DNA from: an uncultured Saccharospirillaceae bacterium
Lineage (GTDB): Bacteria; Pseudomonadota; Gammaproteobacteria; Pseudomonadales; Oceanobacteraceae
Assembly (NCBI GenBank): GCA_947503895.1
Contig: CANNFT010000002.1
Location: 527,339-591,338 of the forward strand
Direction: 5' to 3'
Length of the DNA stretch: 64,000 nt
The notes beneath the pieces were generated by a model. It was not told the origin of the DNA, made no database searches, and saw only the letters and a program-made list of their open reading frames with translations. Shown here one piece after another: positions 18,922 to 28,917 of the stretch. Each line of letters opens with the position of its first letter. Within the stretch, counting starts at the first letter, position 1. Both the position numbers and the translations under genes were made by a program.

Positions 18922-20214
18922 ATGATTCCTTCTTCGTTAAAAGCCATCAATGGCTTAAAGCCTCGCATCCGCAGTTTATTCTATACCACGCTGATATTTC
19001 GCGCGGGCACCATGGCTTTTCCTTTCCTATCGGCGTTTTTACTGCAAGGCGAAGCGCTGACCACCACTCAAATTGCGACCATTGTGTCACTTTATGGTAT
19101 TGGCGCTCTTGTGGCAGATATTTTTGCTGGGCAATTATTGAGTATCTTTAGCACCCGAACGATTATCGTGACGGCTTTAATTTTCAATGCCAGTGCATTG
19201 TGTATATTGCCCTTCACGAGCGGCTATATCCCCATCGCGATTGCTACCTTATTCTGGGGATTCTTTTACGAATCCTTTACACCGGCCTCCTATTCTGAAA
19301 TTACCCACCACACTGACCGTGATGATCGTAAAATTTCGTTCAGTTGCCAGCGTTTAGGCATCAATATTGGCATGGGCATTGGGCCAGCCATTGGCGGTGT
19401 TGTATTTGTAATGAACGGAAGTTTACTGTTTGCGATTAACGCGGCAATTTGTTTATTGGCGGCCGCTTATTACTTTATTCGAACCAGCGAAACGTCGAAT
19501 TCAACAAATGAATGGGTGGATGACCCATCGAATAATCTCTTAACAACTGCTTCAACCATGGAGGCTGAAGAGCCAACCATGGGTGAATCAGAAACAGCTC
19601 ACTCTGCGAATAGGGGCGCTAAGAATTGGCTGTATGGTAGCAAGCAATCTGAAGTACGCTTTTGGTTTTTCTTTATGCTGTCACTTCCTATTCATCTTAG
19701 TTTTGCTTTACCCCCCACTTTTTTAAGCGCTTATATCATTGAATATGTGGGCTTACCCAGCTATTGGGTCAGCTTAATTTTTATGGTGAATGCCATTTTA
19801 ATTGTCCTTGTTGAAGTGCCGTTAAACCAGAAAATGAATCATGTTAGCCATTCTCATGCATTGCTATGGGGTTATTTGCTATCGGGAGTCGGCTTTTTAA
19901 TATTTGGTCATACAACATTAGGGGTAGTCTTTTTGCTGGCCACCGTTCTATGGACGTTTGGAGAAATGATCGTATTCCCAAGCTTGACCTATTACGTGAG
20001 TGAAGTCTCCGAAGAGAATACACTGGCACGCAATATGGGATTGTATTCGGCAGGTGTCAATATCGGCTTGATTGCCGCCCCACCTTTAGCCTTTATGTTA
20101 GCCACCCAGTCTGGGTTAAATATTTGGGACTACTTCGCTGGTAGCATATTGCTGTCGATTGTCGCTATTTTATTAATTCGCAATAACCGTTATGTCTGGT
20201 TAGAACAAAATTGA
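18922..20214 (+). CDS. MFS transporter (probable exporter)
   Basis: This 430-residue major facilitator has about 12 hydrophobic helices. A hydrophilic linker of about 60 residues, rich in Ser, Thr, Glu and Asn (around residues 190-245), separates the two six-helix halves. The loop between helices 2 and 3 has the form GALVADIFAGQLLSIFSTR, a variant of the MFS motif A. Relatives export drugs or small metabolites. Its stop overlaps the 5' leader of the PLP enzyme, so the two are one transcription unit. Adjacent to an ATP-grasp ligase it most likely exports the cluster product and gives self-protection. Confidence 0.8.
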   Translation: MIPSSLKAINGLKPRIRSLFYTTLIFRAGTMAFPFLSAFLLQGEALTTTQIATIVSLYGIGALVADIFAGQLLSIFSTRTIIVTALIFNASALCILPFTSGYIPIAIATLFWGFFYESFTPASYSEITHHTDRDDRKISFSCQRLGINIGMGIGPAIGGVVFVMNGSLLFAINAAICLLAAAYYFIRTSETSNSTNEWVDDPSNNLLTTASTMEAEEPTMGESETAHSANRGAKNWLYGSKQSEVRFWFFFMLSLPIHLSFALPPTFLSAYIIEYVGLPSYWVSLIFMVNAILIVLVEVPLNQKMNHVSHSHALLWGYLLSGVGFLIFGHTTLGVVFLLATVLWTFGEMIVFPSLTYYVSEVSEENTLARNMGLYSAGVNIGLIAAPPLAFMLATQSGLNIWDYFAGSILLSIVAILLIRNNRYVWLEQN

Positions 20215-20222
20215 GGGAAAGC

Positions 20223-21344
20223 ATGATTCATTTAAACAATGCAGGTGCTGGGATACAGTCAACGGCCACCTATGAAGCGATGATAAACTATCTGGCGCTT
20301 GAGCGTGAGCTAGGCGGCTATGAAGCGGAACAGTTCAACGGTGAATTACTCGACGTTGATCTTTACCAAGCATTGGCGGACTTTTTAGGTGCTCAATCAT
20401 CGGACATTGCCATCTATGAAAATGCAACTCGTGCTTGGTTAACCGCGCTGCACTGTATGCATGACGTGAGTGCAGACGATGAGATTTGGGTGACGCCGTT
20501 CGAGTATGCAGGAAACCTAATTGCGTTATCACAATTGCAGAAAACGATTCCATTTACGTTGCGCACCATTCCCTTAGATGACGAAGGTGATATTGATGTT
20601 TCATGGATGCAGCAGAATTTACACTCAAACGTTGCCATGGTGTCGATTACTTATGTGCCCTCTGGTTGTGGAATTGTCAACCCCGTCGAAAAAATAGGGC
20701 AATGCCTAGCAGGTCATCCTGCCATATATATGGTGGACGCCTGTCAGGCAGTGGGTCAATTAGAAATTGATGTAACCAAAATTGGGTGTGATGTTTTGAC
20801 TGCGGCGGGTCGTAAGTTTATTTGCGGGCCACGTGGAACGGCCTTTTCTTATTTGAGTGAGCGTTTTCGCCAACGATACCAACCGCAGGACTTAGACTTA
20901 CACACCACCAATATAAATGCTCAATTGGATGTGAGTGCTTCTGTAACAGACGCTCGTCGCTTTGAACTATGTGAACGAAACATCTCGGCCATGGTTGGTT
21001 TATTCCATGCAGTGACAGAAATTACGGAGGATGACTTTTCTCACGTAGCGCTGTTATCACATCACTTGTATGCACGTATGGCTGAGCTGTCGAGGGTGAC
21101 GATCGTGAAACCCGGCCGACACCAACAAGGAATTTTAACCTTTGTCCACGAGAGTCTTACACCCAAATATATTGTCGCCGAACTCAAGAAGTCGAATATA
21201 AATGCATGGGTGGCCATCGGTTCGCACACGCCGATTTATATGGCGAATCAAGGGATAGACCACATGGTGCGGTTATCCGTATCGCGATTTAATTCAATTG
21301 AAGATATTGATGCTTGTTATGATGCGTTGACCTCACTGAAATAA
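20223..21344 (+). CDS. Class V PLP-dependent enzyme (aminotransferase/C-S lyase-like)
   Basis: This 373-residue fold-type I enzyme is of the class V group (cysteine desulfurase, isopenicillin-N epimerase, EgtE-like). I start at ATG 20223, 6 bases after GAGGGA. The N-terminal LNNAGAG and GGYEAEQ match the EgtE/epimerase-like branch. The PLP aspartate is in YMVDACQAVGQ, and the Schiff-base lysine is the Lys of TAAGRKFICGPRGTAF. VRLSVSRFNSIEDID gives the C-terminal substrate-carboxylate Arg. There is no scaffold-type cysteine loop typical of IscS. It could be a C-S lyase, epimerase or aminotransferase. It overlaps the MFS operon and ends in a bidirectional terminator. Confidence 0.85.
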   Translation: MIHLNNAGAGIQSTATYEAMINYLALERELGGYEAEQFNGELLDVDLYQALADFLGAQSSDIAIYENATRAWLTALHCMHDVSADDEIWVTPFEYAGNLIALSQLQKTIPFTLRTIPLDDEGDIDVSWMQQNLHSNVAMVSITYVPSGCGIVNPVEKIGQCLAGHPAIYMVDACQAVGQLEIDVTKIGCDVLTAAGRKFICGPRGTAFSYLSERFRQRYQPQDLDLHTTNINAQLDVSASVTDARRFELCERNISAMVGLFHAVTEITEDDFSHVALLSHHLYARMAELSRVTIVKPGRHQQGILTFVHESLTPKYIVAELKKSNINAWVAIGSHTPIYMANQGIDHMVRLSVSRFNSIEDIDACYDALTSLK

Positions 21345-21379
21345 TTGAGGAGCCATTTACATTCATCTTCGTGAGAAAC

Positions 21380-21429
21380 GATGGAAACGGGCATTCTAAT
21401 TAACTCATTTCGAATGCCCGTTCACCATC
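21380..21429. terminator. Bidirectional terminator between convergent genes
   Basis: AACGGGCATTC (21386-21396) pairs with GAATGCCCGTT (21412-21422). The outer GATGG/CCATC extends the stem to 21380-21429 with a small internal bulge. It lies between the plus-strand PLP enzyme gene and the minus-strand CARDB gene. Confidence 0.6.
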
Positions 21430-21446
21430 TCTGCTAGTCTCGCTGT

Positions 21447-22181
21447 CTATCCTTTTTTATAGTAAATTTTTAGGTTGTTAGTTTCATCACATTCGTCGTT
21501 AGGATTTTTATAGTCCGTTATGACTTCTAAATGTGCATTAGGATCAAATACCCAATAATTGAACGTAAACAACAGTACAACTGAGGCACCGGGTACCAAT
21601 GAAGGTGTAGCGGCATAGCTTATTGAGCCAGTGTCAATGTCTCGTATGCGTGTGTAAGTGGCTACTGAGGTGACGGTGCCAATATTTTTCACTTCGACAG
21701 AGACCTTAGATTGACCAGATGTATTGTCCCAAACAGGGTCATAAATTACAGTGACAGTGAGGTCGGGTTTGTTGCATAAGGGTTTGACACATAAACACAT
21801 GTAATAGGGTGATTCTTTCGCACCGTAGGGTGTACCGATGTAACAATTCGGTTTATCGTCAAGTTGATTACCGTAAAGCCAATGAGAGTTAGGGTCATTT
21901 TTAGGTTCAATCACAATCTCTGGGTTATCAGGGGTTTTGCATACATGGGTTGTTGTAAAATCCGACAATAGATTAGATACTGACTCTTGCTCTGCACGAG
22001 TACCAACCCAGCGTTTGCACGTTTCAGGGCAAGTCATGGGCCCTTGCTGCTTGTAATAATTTGGGTACCAACCTGCCTGATAATCCTTCATTGAAAGATC
22101 TTCGATTGGGTCAGCTTGAGCCACCATGCTCAAAATTCCTAATATTAGCATCATGCCAATAAAGTGAAATGTCCGTTTCAT
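21447..22181 (-). CDS. Secreted Cys-rich protein with CARDB-like domain
   Basis: The protein has 244 residues with a signal peptide (MKRTFHFIGMMLILGILSMV, cleavage after AQA). The first mature half (about residues 24-135) is Cys-rich with the pattern CPETCKRW and MCLCVKPLC. The second half begins KPDLTVTVIYDP and has the CARDB immunoglobulin-like fold marks VEVKNIGTVTS and DECDETNN. CARDB domains are adhesive modules of secreted proteins. The N-terminal half is not recognised. It lies between the PLP-enzyme gene and ppk. Confidence 0.65.
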   Translation of the reverse strand: MKRTFHFIGMMLILGILSMVAQADPIEDLSMKDYQAGWYPNYYKQQGPMTCPETCKRWVGTRAEQESVSNLLSDFTTTHVCKTPDNPEIVIEPKNDPNSHWLYGNQLDDKPNCYIGTPYGAKESPYYMCLCVKPLCNKPDLTVTVIYDPVWDNTSGQSKVSVEVKNIGTVTSVATYTRIRDIDTGSISYAATPSLVPGASVVLLFTFNYWVFDPNAHLEVITDYKNPNDECDETNNLKIYYKKG

Positions 22182-22583
22182 TTCGTTCGCTCCTCATTTA
22201 ATTAAATTTTCCAAATATAACTGCTTTTATGTTTGATACTGCGATTTTGTGTGGGGTTGAACAGAGAGATTGCATTTTTAACAGCAAGCTTTTTGCGTGT
22301 CTGACGCTGTGTCTATAGACCAGGCTGTCTATGTATTCACTCTGGATTTGTCAGTATATAGTGTGATGGAAAAAAGAAAGGAAAATATTAAGGTGTAGTG
22401 AATATTACATTAAAAATAGACGCTGATATTCGATAAAATGCTTATGTTTTTAATTTAAATGTTGGGCATCAAAATGCGTCAATTACGCTGAAATCGGTTC
22501 TATATAAAAATACTTGAATAGAAGAATAGTTATTCTTAATACAATCAATCATAACTATTCTATAAAATGAGACCTACCTCTCA
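22182..22583. other. AT-rich gap between the CARDB gene and ppk
   Basis: No coding frame is supported. The region must hold the promoter of the minus-strand CARDB gene. A perfect 11-bp inverted repeat, AGAATAGTTAT (22523-22533) and ATAACTATTCT (22551-22561), lies 23 bases beyond the ppk stop and may be its terminator, although the following minus-strand bases are only moderately T-rich. Confidence 0.45.
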
Positions 22584-24689
22584 TTAAATGGCCCACTCAT
22601 TCAACAATTGAAGTTGGGCGTTGATGGCCGGTTCAGATTTTTTTGGGCGTTGTTTAATGTATTCTCCATTCGAATTTAATAGCCAACTTTGGCAGTTATC
22701 CTGAATATATAGCTCTAAATCTTCTTTCATGCGGGATGCGAGTTTTTCATTCTCAATCGGAAAACAGGTTTCAACACGGGAATGCAGGTTGCGCTCCATC
22801 CAATCCGCGCTGGCAGCAAAAATTTGTTCACTGCTTTTATTACCAAAATAATAGACGCGCGTATGCTCTAAGAACCGACCTATAATGCTGCGCACGGTAA
22901 TATTTTCAGACACACCTTTTATACCGGGTTTTAAGCGACACATGCCTCGAATAATGCAGTCGATTTTTACGCCGGCTTGGCTGGCTTTGTAGAGCGCCTG
23001 GATGATTTTGGGTTCGGTGAGTGAGTTCATTTTAATGATGATGCGGGCGTCGTCGCCAGCTTCGGCGCATTCAGCTTGTTTGGCGATTAAATCCAATAGG
23101 CTTTTATGCAAGGTAAAGGGCGCATGAAATAACTTTTTAATACTCAGTGCTTTACCCATTCCCGTTAACTGCATAAACACTTTATGAACATCTTCTGATA
23201 TGTCTTTATTGCATGTCATAAAACTGTAATCAGTATAGAGACGCGCATTGCCAGCATGGTAATTTCCAGTGCCTAAATGTATGTAACGACGGAGTTTTTT
23301 GCCTTCCCTGCGTACCACCATCATCATTTTTGCATGTGTCTTATAGCCCACCACGCCGTAGACCACGACGGCACCGGCTTCTTGTAATCGATTGGCGAGA
23401 TGTAGATTTTCTTCTTCGTCAAATCGAGCGCGCAATTCAATGACGACGGTGACTTCTTTGCCGCGTCTTGCGGCATCCACCAACGCATCCACCATTTCCG
23501 ACTTGGAACCCGTACGATATAAAGTCTGCTTAATGGCGAGCACATCGGCATCATTGGCGGATTGTCTGAGTAATTCGACCACAGGAGTAAAGCTTTCAAA
23601 GGGGTGATGTAACAGATGATCGTTTTTACGAATGGCCGTAAAAATATCCTTTTTAAAACTCAGGTGTTTCGGTACACCCGGTGTAAAAATTGGATACCGT
23701 AAATCGGGTCGGTTGCATTCTAAGGCGACGGCCATTAGTCGGTGTGCATTAACCGGTCCATTCACTTTATATAAGTCTTGTTCCGTTAGATTGAATTCGT
23801 TTAATAGAAACTGCCATAGGTTTTCAGGGCAATTGTCGGCGACTTCGAGTCGAACGGCATCGCCAAAATGGCGACTGTGTAATTCGCCCTGTAAGGCGAT
23901 GGCGAGATCCGCTACATCTTCGTGATCGAACGTGAGATCGGCGTTGCGTGTTAGGCGAAATTGGTAACAGCCTTTAATTTTCATGCCCGGAAATAACTCA
24001 TCGGCGTATTGATGAATCATTGACGATAGAAATACATAACTGTCGCCCGTGTCGCTGATGTCATCGGGCAAACGAATGATGCGCGGTAGCGAACGCGGTG
24101 CTGGAATGAGGGCTAATCCGGTGTTGCGCCCAAATGCATCTTTCCCTTCCAGTTCAACGATAAAGTTTAATGATTTATTCACTAAGCGTGGAAACGGGTG
24201 GGAGGGGTCCAGCCCGACGGGACTGATGACGGGTTGAATTTCTTCATTGAAATATTGTTTGATCCAATGGTTTTGTTGTTCGTTCCACTGGGTGCGGCGC
24301 AGAAAGCGAATATTTTCTTTTTCCAACGCCGGAATTAAATGGTCATTCAGCACTTCATATTGGCGCTGCACATTGTTGCTGACCAACGTATTAATCTGTT
24401 GTAACACTTGCGCCGGTGGCAGACCATCTGGCCCAGGTAACTCTCGACCGAATGCCGTTTGTTGTTTGAGTCCCGCCACTCTGACTTCAAAAAACTCATC
24501 TAAATTGCTGGAAAAAATGCACAGAAACATTAAGCGATTTAGCAGTGGATGTTCGGGATCGAGTGCTTGCTCCAAAACACGAATATTAAATTGCAGGTGA
24601 CTTAATTCACGGTTGAAATAAAACTCTGACCCACTTAAGTCACGTTCTTTTGTGTCCTGCGTGGTAACCGGTGTGATGGGTTTGGTCAT
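22584..24689 (-). CDS. ppk: Polyphosphate kinase 1
   Basis: Ppk makes inorganic polyphosphate from ATP and is the functional counterpart of Ppx. I choose ATG 24689 (MTKPITPVTTQ) with AGAGG upstream, giving 701 residues; a longer frame starting at 24833 would run into hemB. The N-terminal segment FYFNRELSHLQFNIRVLEQA, the phospholipase-D-like catalytic core with autophosphorylated His in GYKTHAKMMMVVRR, LGTGNYH and the second site HTRVYYFG are all present. It lies 109 bases after the hemB stop on the same strand, as in Pseudomonas. Confidence 0.97.
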   Translation of the reverse strand: MTKPITPVTTQDTKERDLSGSEFYFNRELSHLQFNIRVLEQALDPEHPLLNRLMFLCIFSSNLDEFFEVRVAGLKQQTAFGRELPGPDGLPPAQVLQQINTLVSNNVQRQYEVLNDHLIPALEKENIRFLRRTQWNEQQNHWIKQYFNEEIQPVISPVGLDPSHPFPRLVNKSLNFIVELEGKDAFGRNTGLALIPAPRSLPRIIRLPDDISDTGDSYVFLSSMIHQYADELFPGMKIKGCYQFRLTRNADLTFDHEDVADLAIALQGELHSRHFGDAVRLEVADNCPENLWQFLLNEFNLTEQDLYKVNGPVNAHRLMAVALECNRPDLRYPIFTPGVPKHLSFKKDIFTAIRKNDHLLHHPFESFTPVVELLRQSANDADVLAIKQTLYRTGSKSEMVDALVDAARRGKEVTVVIELRARFDEEENLHLANRLQEAGAVVVYGVVGYKTHAKMMMVVRREGKKLRRYIHLGTGNYHAGNARLYTDYSFMTCNKDISEDVHKVFMQLTGMGKALSIKKLFHAPFTLHKSLLDLIAKQAECAEAGDDARIIIKMNSLTEPKIIQALYKASQAGVKIDCIIRGMCRLKPGIKGVSENITVRSIIGRFLEHTRVYYFGNKSSEQIFAASADWMERNLHSRVETCFPIENEKLASRMKEDLELYIQDNCQSWLLNSNGEYIKQRPKKSEPAINAQLQLLNEWAI

Positions 24690-24798
24690 CGAGAAAGTAC
24701 CTCTACTGCCTTGTATCGCTGTTCTTGTCTCAGAATTTGAATCATCGCCGTTTTTCTCACAGTTAACGGCGATGATCTTTTTTCCCTTTACATGTTTT

Positions 24799-25851
<1,053 letters not shown>

Positions 25852-26046
25852 TTATGGGGTATTGTACGTCATTCCGTGTCATCGGTACTGACTGAGCCGT
25901 ATCAAACGCGCCTGAATCCGTCTCACAACAGCCTGCTAAAGTTTGCTCTGACGAACTAAACTGGTGAATAAGCAGTCATAACCGTCCATGCTTGGCGTGA
26001 ATGTCCATGCATACTGTCGATCCAGCTCATTGCTTAGGGGAGCCCC

Positions 26047-28161
26047 ATGAAAAAACTCGGTGTCATTATACTCGTGGTGCTCGCCATTACGCTGTTCTAT
26101 CAGTTGGGTGGTCAGCAATACCTGACGCCGTCATTCTATCAAACCTTATTTGCGGAAAACCCCATCCTAACGGCCGGAATTTTCTTTTGTGTCTACGTCG
26201 CGGCGACCGCCGTTTCCTTACCAGGGGCTGCTGCATTAACCCTCATCGGTGGCGCCGTATTTGGACTAGGCTGGGGGCTGCTGTTGATCAGCTTTGCCAG
26301 TTCTATCGGAGCAACATTGGCGTTTCTCATCACACGGTTGCTACTGCGTGATTGGGTACAAAGTAAATTTGGTCAATACCTCAAAACCATCAATCAGGGA
26401 ATGGAAAAAGACGGTGCCTTTTATTTATTTACCTTACGCCTGATTCCCGTCGTCCCATTTTTCGTGATCAATTTAGTCATGGGCTTGATGCCGATCAGCG
26501 CATGGCGGTTTTATTGGGTGAGTCAGTTGGGCATGCTGGCGGGCACGGCGGTGTACGTAAACGCGGGTGCAGAATTAGGCAAGCTCGATACGTTGAGTGT
26601 ATCCGGATTACTGTCACCGACGCTGATTGGTTCGTTTGTGTTGTTGGCCATTTTTCCGTGGATTGCACGGGCCTCCATTCGTAGCGTGCAGCGTCGACGT
26701 AAGCAAAAAGCCTTTACCCGCCCAAAAACATTTACCGATAACCTCATCGTAGTGGGTGCGGGAGCAGGCGGATTGGTGTCGTCCTATATCGCGGCAGTGA
26801 CCAAAGCCAAAGTGACCTTGATCGAAAAACATAAAATGGGTGGTGATTGTTTAAACACAGGCTGTGTACCCTCTAAGGCACTGATTCACGCCGCGCGGCT
26901 TGCGCAAGACATGCGAGAAGCAGGGCAGGTAGGCATTCATACCGGCGATGTAAATGTGGATTTTCCTGCGGTCATGGAAAGTGTTCACCGCAGCATTCAA
27001 GCCGTGGAACCCCATGACAGTGTGGAGCGCTACACAGGCTTAGGTGTGAATTGCATTGAAGGTGCGGCCACCATTCTTGACCCATGGACCGTTGAAGTGA
27101 ATGGTGAAAAACGAACGGCGCGCAACCTCATCATTGCAGCGGGCGGGCGTCCACGTGTTCCCAATATTCCGGGCTTAGAAGAGGTGACGTACTACACCTC
27201 TGACACATTGTGGAATATTAAAACCTTGCCGAAGACGTTGTTGGTGGTAGGCGCTGGGCCGATTGGTTGTGAGCTGGCGCAGAGCTTTCGACGTTTTGGT
27301 TCGCAAGTCATCATGGTTGACCCTGCACCGCAAATATTGGGGCGTGAAGATGCCGATGTCGTCGAAGCGGTTCGTCAGCGTTTTGTCCAAGAAGGCATTC
27401 AGTTAAAAACCAAGCACAGCTTAAAAGCAGTGCGGGCACAGGGCGAACGCAGCGAAGCGCTCATCGAAGGTGAGCAGGGTGAGCAATGGATCGCATTCGA
27501 TGCGATGCTACTGGCCATCGGACGAGAGGCCAATGTGACCGGTTATGGTTTGGAAAATTTAAACATTGCCATTGATGATCGTGGATTTATTCAAGTGGAT
27601 GAATACCTTGAAACCAGCATGCCGGGTGTGTTTGCGGTAGGCGATGTGATTGGTGGTTATCAATTTACTCATGTTTCTGCCCATGAAGCATGGTTTGCTA
27701 GTGTTAATGCCCTTTTTGGTCATTTAAAACGTTTCAAAGCAGACTATGCTGTCATTCCTTGGGCGACCTATACCGATCCCGAAGTCGGCCGGGTGGGGTT
27801 AAATGAAGAAACCGCCAAAGCGCAAGGGATTGAATATGAGGTTACGCGGTTCGAGATTGAAGAGCTGGACCGCGCCATTGTCGATCAAGCGGCCAGCGGG
27901 TTTGTCAAAGTCCTCACGGTGCCAGGTAAAGATAAAATTTTAGGCGCCACCATTGTGGGGATTCACGGCGGTGAGCTGATTGCCGAATTTGTTCTGGCCA
28001 TGCGACATGGATTAGGGCTCAACAAAATACTGGGCACTATTCATGCGTATCCAACATTAATGGAAGCCAACAAGTACGCAGCGGGCGAATGGAAGCGTGC
28101 ACATGCCCCGCAACGTGTCTTGAAATGGGTTGAAAAATATCATCAATTTAGACGAACGTAG
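26047..28161 (+). CDS. TVP38/DedA-like membrane domain fused to a disulfide-type FAD reductase
   Basis: The 704-residue protein has two parts. Residues about 1-220 form a TVP38/TMEM64 (SNARE-associated) membrane domain, with FAENPILTAGIFFCVYV, a VSLPGAAALTLIGGAVFG loop and FYLFTLRLIPVVPFFVINL. Residues about 235-704 form a class I pyridine-nucleotide disulfide oxidoreductase like mercuric reductase or dihydrolipoamide dehydrogenase. It has GAGAGGLVSSYIAA, the redox site GGDCLNTGCVPSKAL, GAGPIGCELAQSFRRFG for NAD(P)H, and the C-terminal dimer segment with HAYPTLMEA. It lacks the usual His-Glu pair in the exact lipoamide form, so the electron acceptor is unknown. The fusion presumably places the reductase at the inner membrane. 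Confidence 0.85.
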   Translation: MKKLGVIILVVLAITLFYQLGGQQYLTPSFYQTLFAENPILTAGIFFCVYVAATAVSLPGAAALTLIGGAVFGLGWGLLLISFASSIGATLAFLITRLLLRDWVQSKFGQYLKTINQGMEKDGAFYLFTLRLIPVVPFFVINLVMGLMPISAWRFYWVSQLGMLAGTAVYVNAGAELGKLDTLSVSGLLSPTLIGSFVLLAIFPWIARASIRSVQRRRKQKAFTRPKTFTDNLIVVGAGAGGLVSSYIAAVTKAKVTLIEKHKMGGDCLNTGCVPSKALIHAARLAQDMREAGQVGIHTGDVNVDFPAVMESVHRSIQAVEPHDSVERYTGLGVNCIEGAATILDPWTVEVNGEKRTARNLIIAAGGRPRVPNIPGLEEVTYYTSDTLWNIKTLPKTLLVVGAGPIGCELAQSFRRFGSQVIMVDPAPQILGREDADVVEAVRQRFVQEGIQLKTKHSLKAVRAQGERSEALIEGEQGEQWIAFDAMLLAIGREANVTGYGLENLNIAIDDRGFIQVDEYLETSMPGVFAVGDVIGGYQFTHVSAHEAWFASVNALFGHLKRFKADYAVIPWATYTDPEVGRVGLNEETAKAQGIEYEVTRFEIEELDRAIVDQAASGFVKVLTVPGKDKILGATIVGIHGGELIAEFVLAMRHGLGLNKILGTIHAYPTLMEANKYAAGEWKRAHAPQRVLKWVEKYHQFRRT

Positions 28162-28202
28162 TCGCAGAGCCTTTGGCTCGCGGTTCGCCAAAGGTACACA
28201 CA

Positions 28203-28664
28203 GTGAAATCTCAGTTTTCTGAAACCGAAATCAACTTGGCGCTTAATTTTATGGAGCAAATTCCGTTTAATCGCCATGTGGGTTTACAGATCCATAAACT
28301 CGAACACGACGAAGTCATCTTCAAGCTGAATATGCGCCCTGAATTAGTAGGCAATTGGCTGCAAGGCATTTTGCACGGCGGGGTCATATCCACCGCATTG
28401 GATGTGGCAGGTGGAGCAGTGGCTTTAGTAGGTGCCTATGCCCGCCTCGGAGATATCCCGAAAGAAGAAAAACCCAAGCGTCTTGCAAAGTTGGGCACCA
28501 TCGATTTGCGAGTCGATTATTTACGTCCTGGTAAAGGAAAAGAATTTTTTGCCAGCGCCAGTATATTGCGCATCGGCAGCAAGGTAGCAGTTTGTCGAAT
28601 GGAATTTAAAAATGAAGATGACGAATTGTTAGCAGTTGGGACGGGCACCTATATGTGTGGGTAA
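28203..28664 (+). CDS. yigI: YigI-like acyl-CoA thioesterase (hotdog fold)
   Basis: This hotdog-fold thioesterase is very similar in layout to E. coli YigI, a medium/long-chain acyl-CoA thioesterase. GNWLQGILHGGVISTALDVA is the catalytic helix region, and KLGTIDLRVDYLRPGKG and GTGTYMCG are matching strands. I prefer GTG 28203 with AAAGG 8 bases upstream (153 residues); a TTG at 28173 is possible. The gene follows the TVP38-reductase fusion by 41 bases and probably shares its transcript. It is the last household gene before the accessory region. Confidence 0.8.
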   Translation: MKSQFSETEINLALNFMEQIPFNRHVGLQIHKLEHDEVIFKLNMRPELVGNWLQGILHGGVISTALDVAGGAVALVGAYARLGDIPKEEKPKRLAKLGTIDLRVDYLRPGKGKEFFASASILRIGSKVAVCRMEFKNEDDELLAVGTGTYMCG

Positions 28665-28768
28665 CGAGTGAAGTAATAATGAGTAGCAAATGCATTTCAT
28701 CGTCCAAATGCACAAAAATATTTTCGCCATCACAACGAATGGGCTGACAATGTTCTAAAAGATGCGTG

Positions 28769-28894
28769 GCAAAGGAATGCCAAAATTCTTGCAGAAAAAT
28801 ATTTCAGGGACAGTCATTCTAACAACCAAGCATTGGTCAGCGCCTCACGCAAAATGCCGCTTCAGCGAAATGTTGAGGTGGGTGTCTGCTTTGC
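28769..28894 (+). repeat. Dispersed palindromic element, copy A
   Basis: First of five same-strand copies. Its left end has GCAAAGGAATGC, shared exactly with copy B. After a short spacer come a CTTGCAG block and the common core from CAGTCATTCTAAC to TTTGCC. The core is an imperfect inverted repeat. Copy A is probably an internal-deletion product of the element that carries the Y1 transposase fragment at 29.5 kb. Confidence 0.65.
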
Positions 28895-28917
28895 CTATTG
28901 TTCTTTTAGGAGTAATT

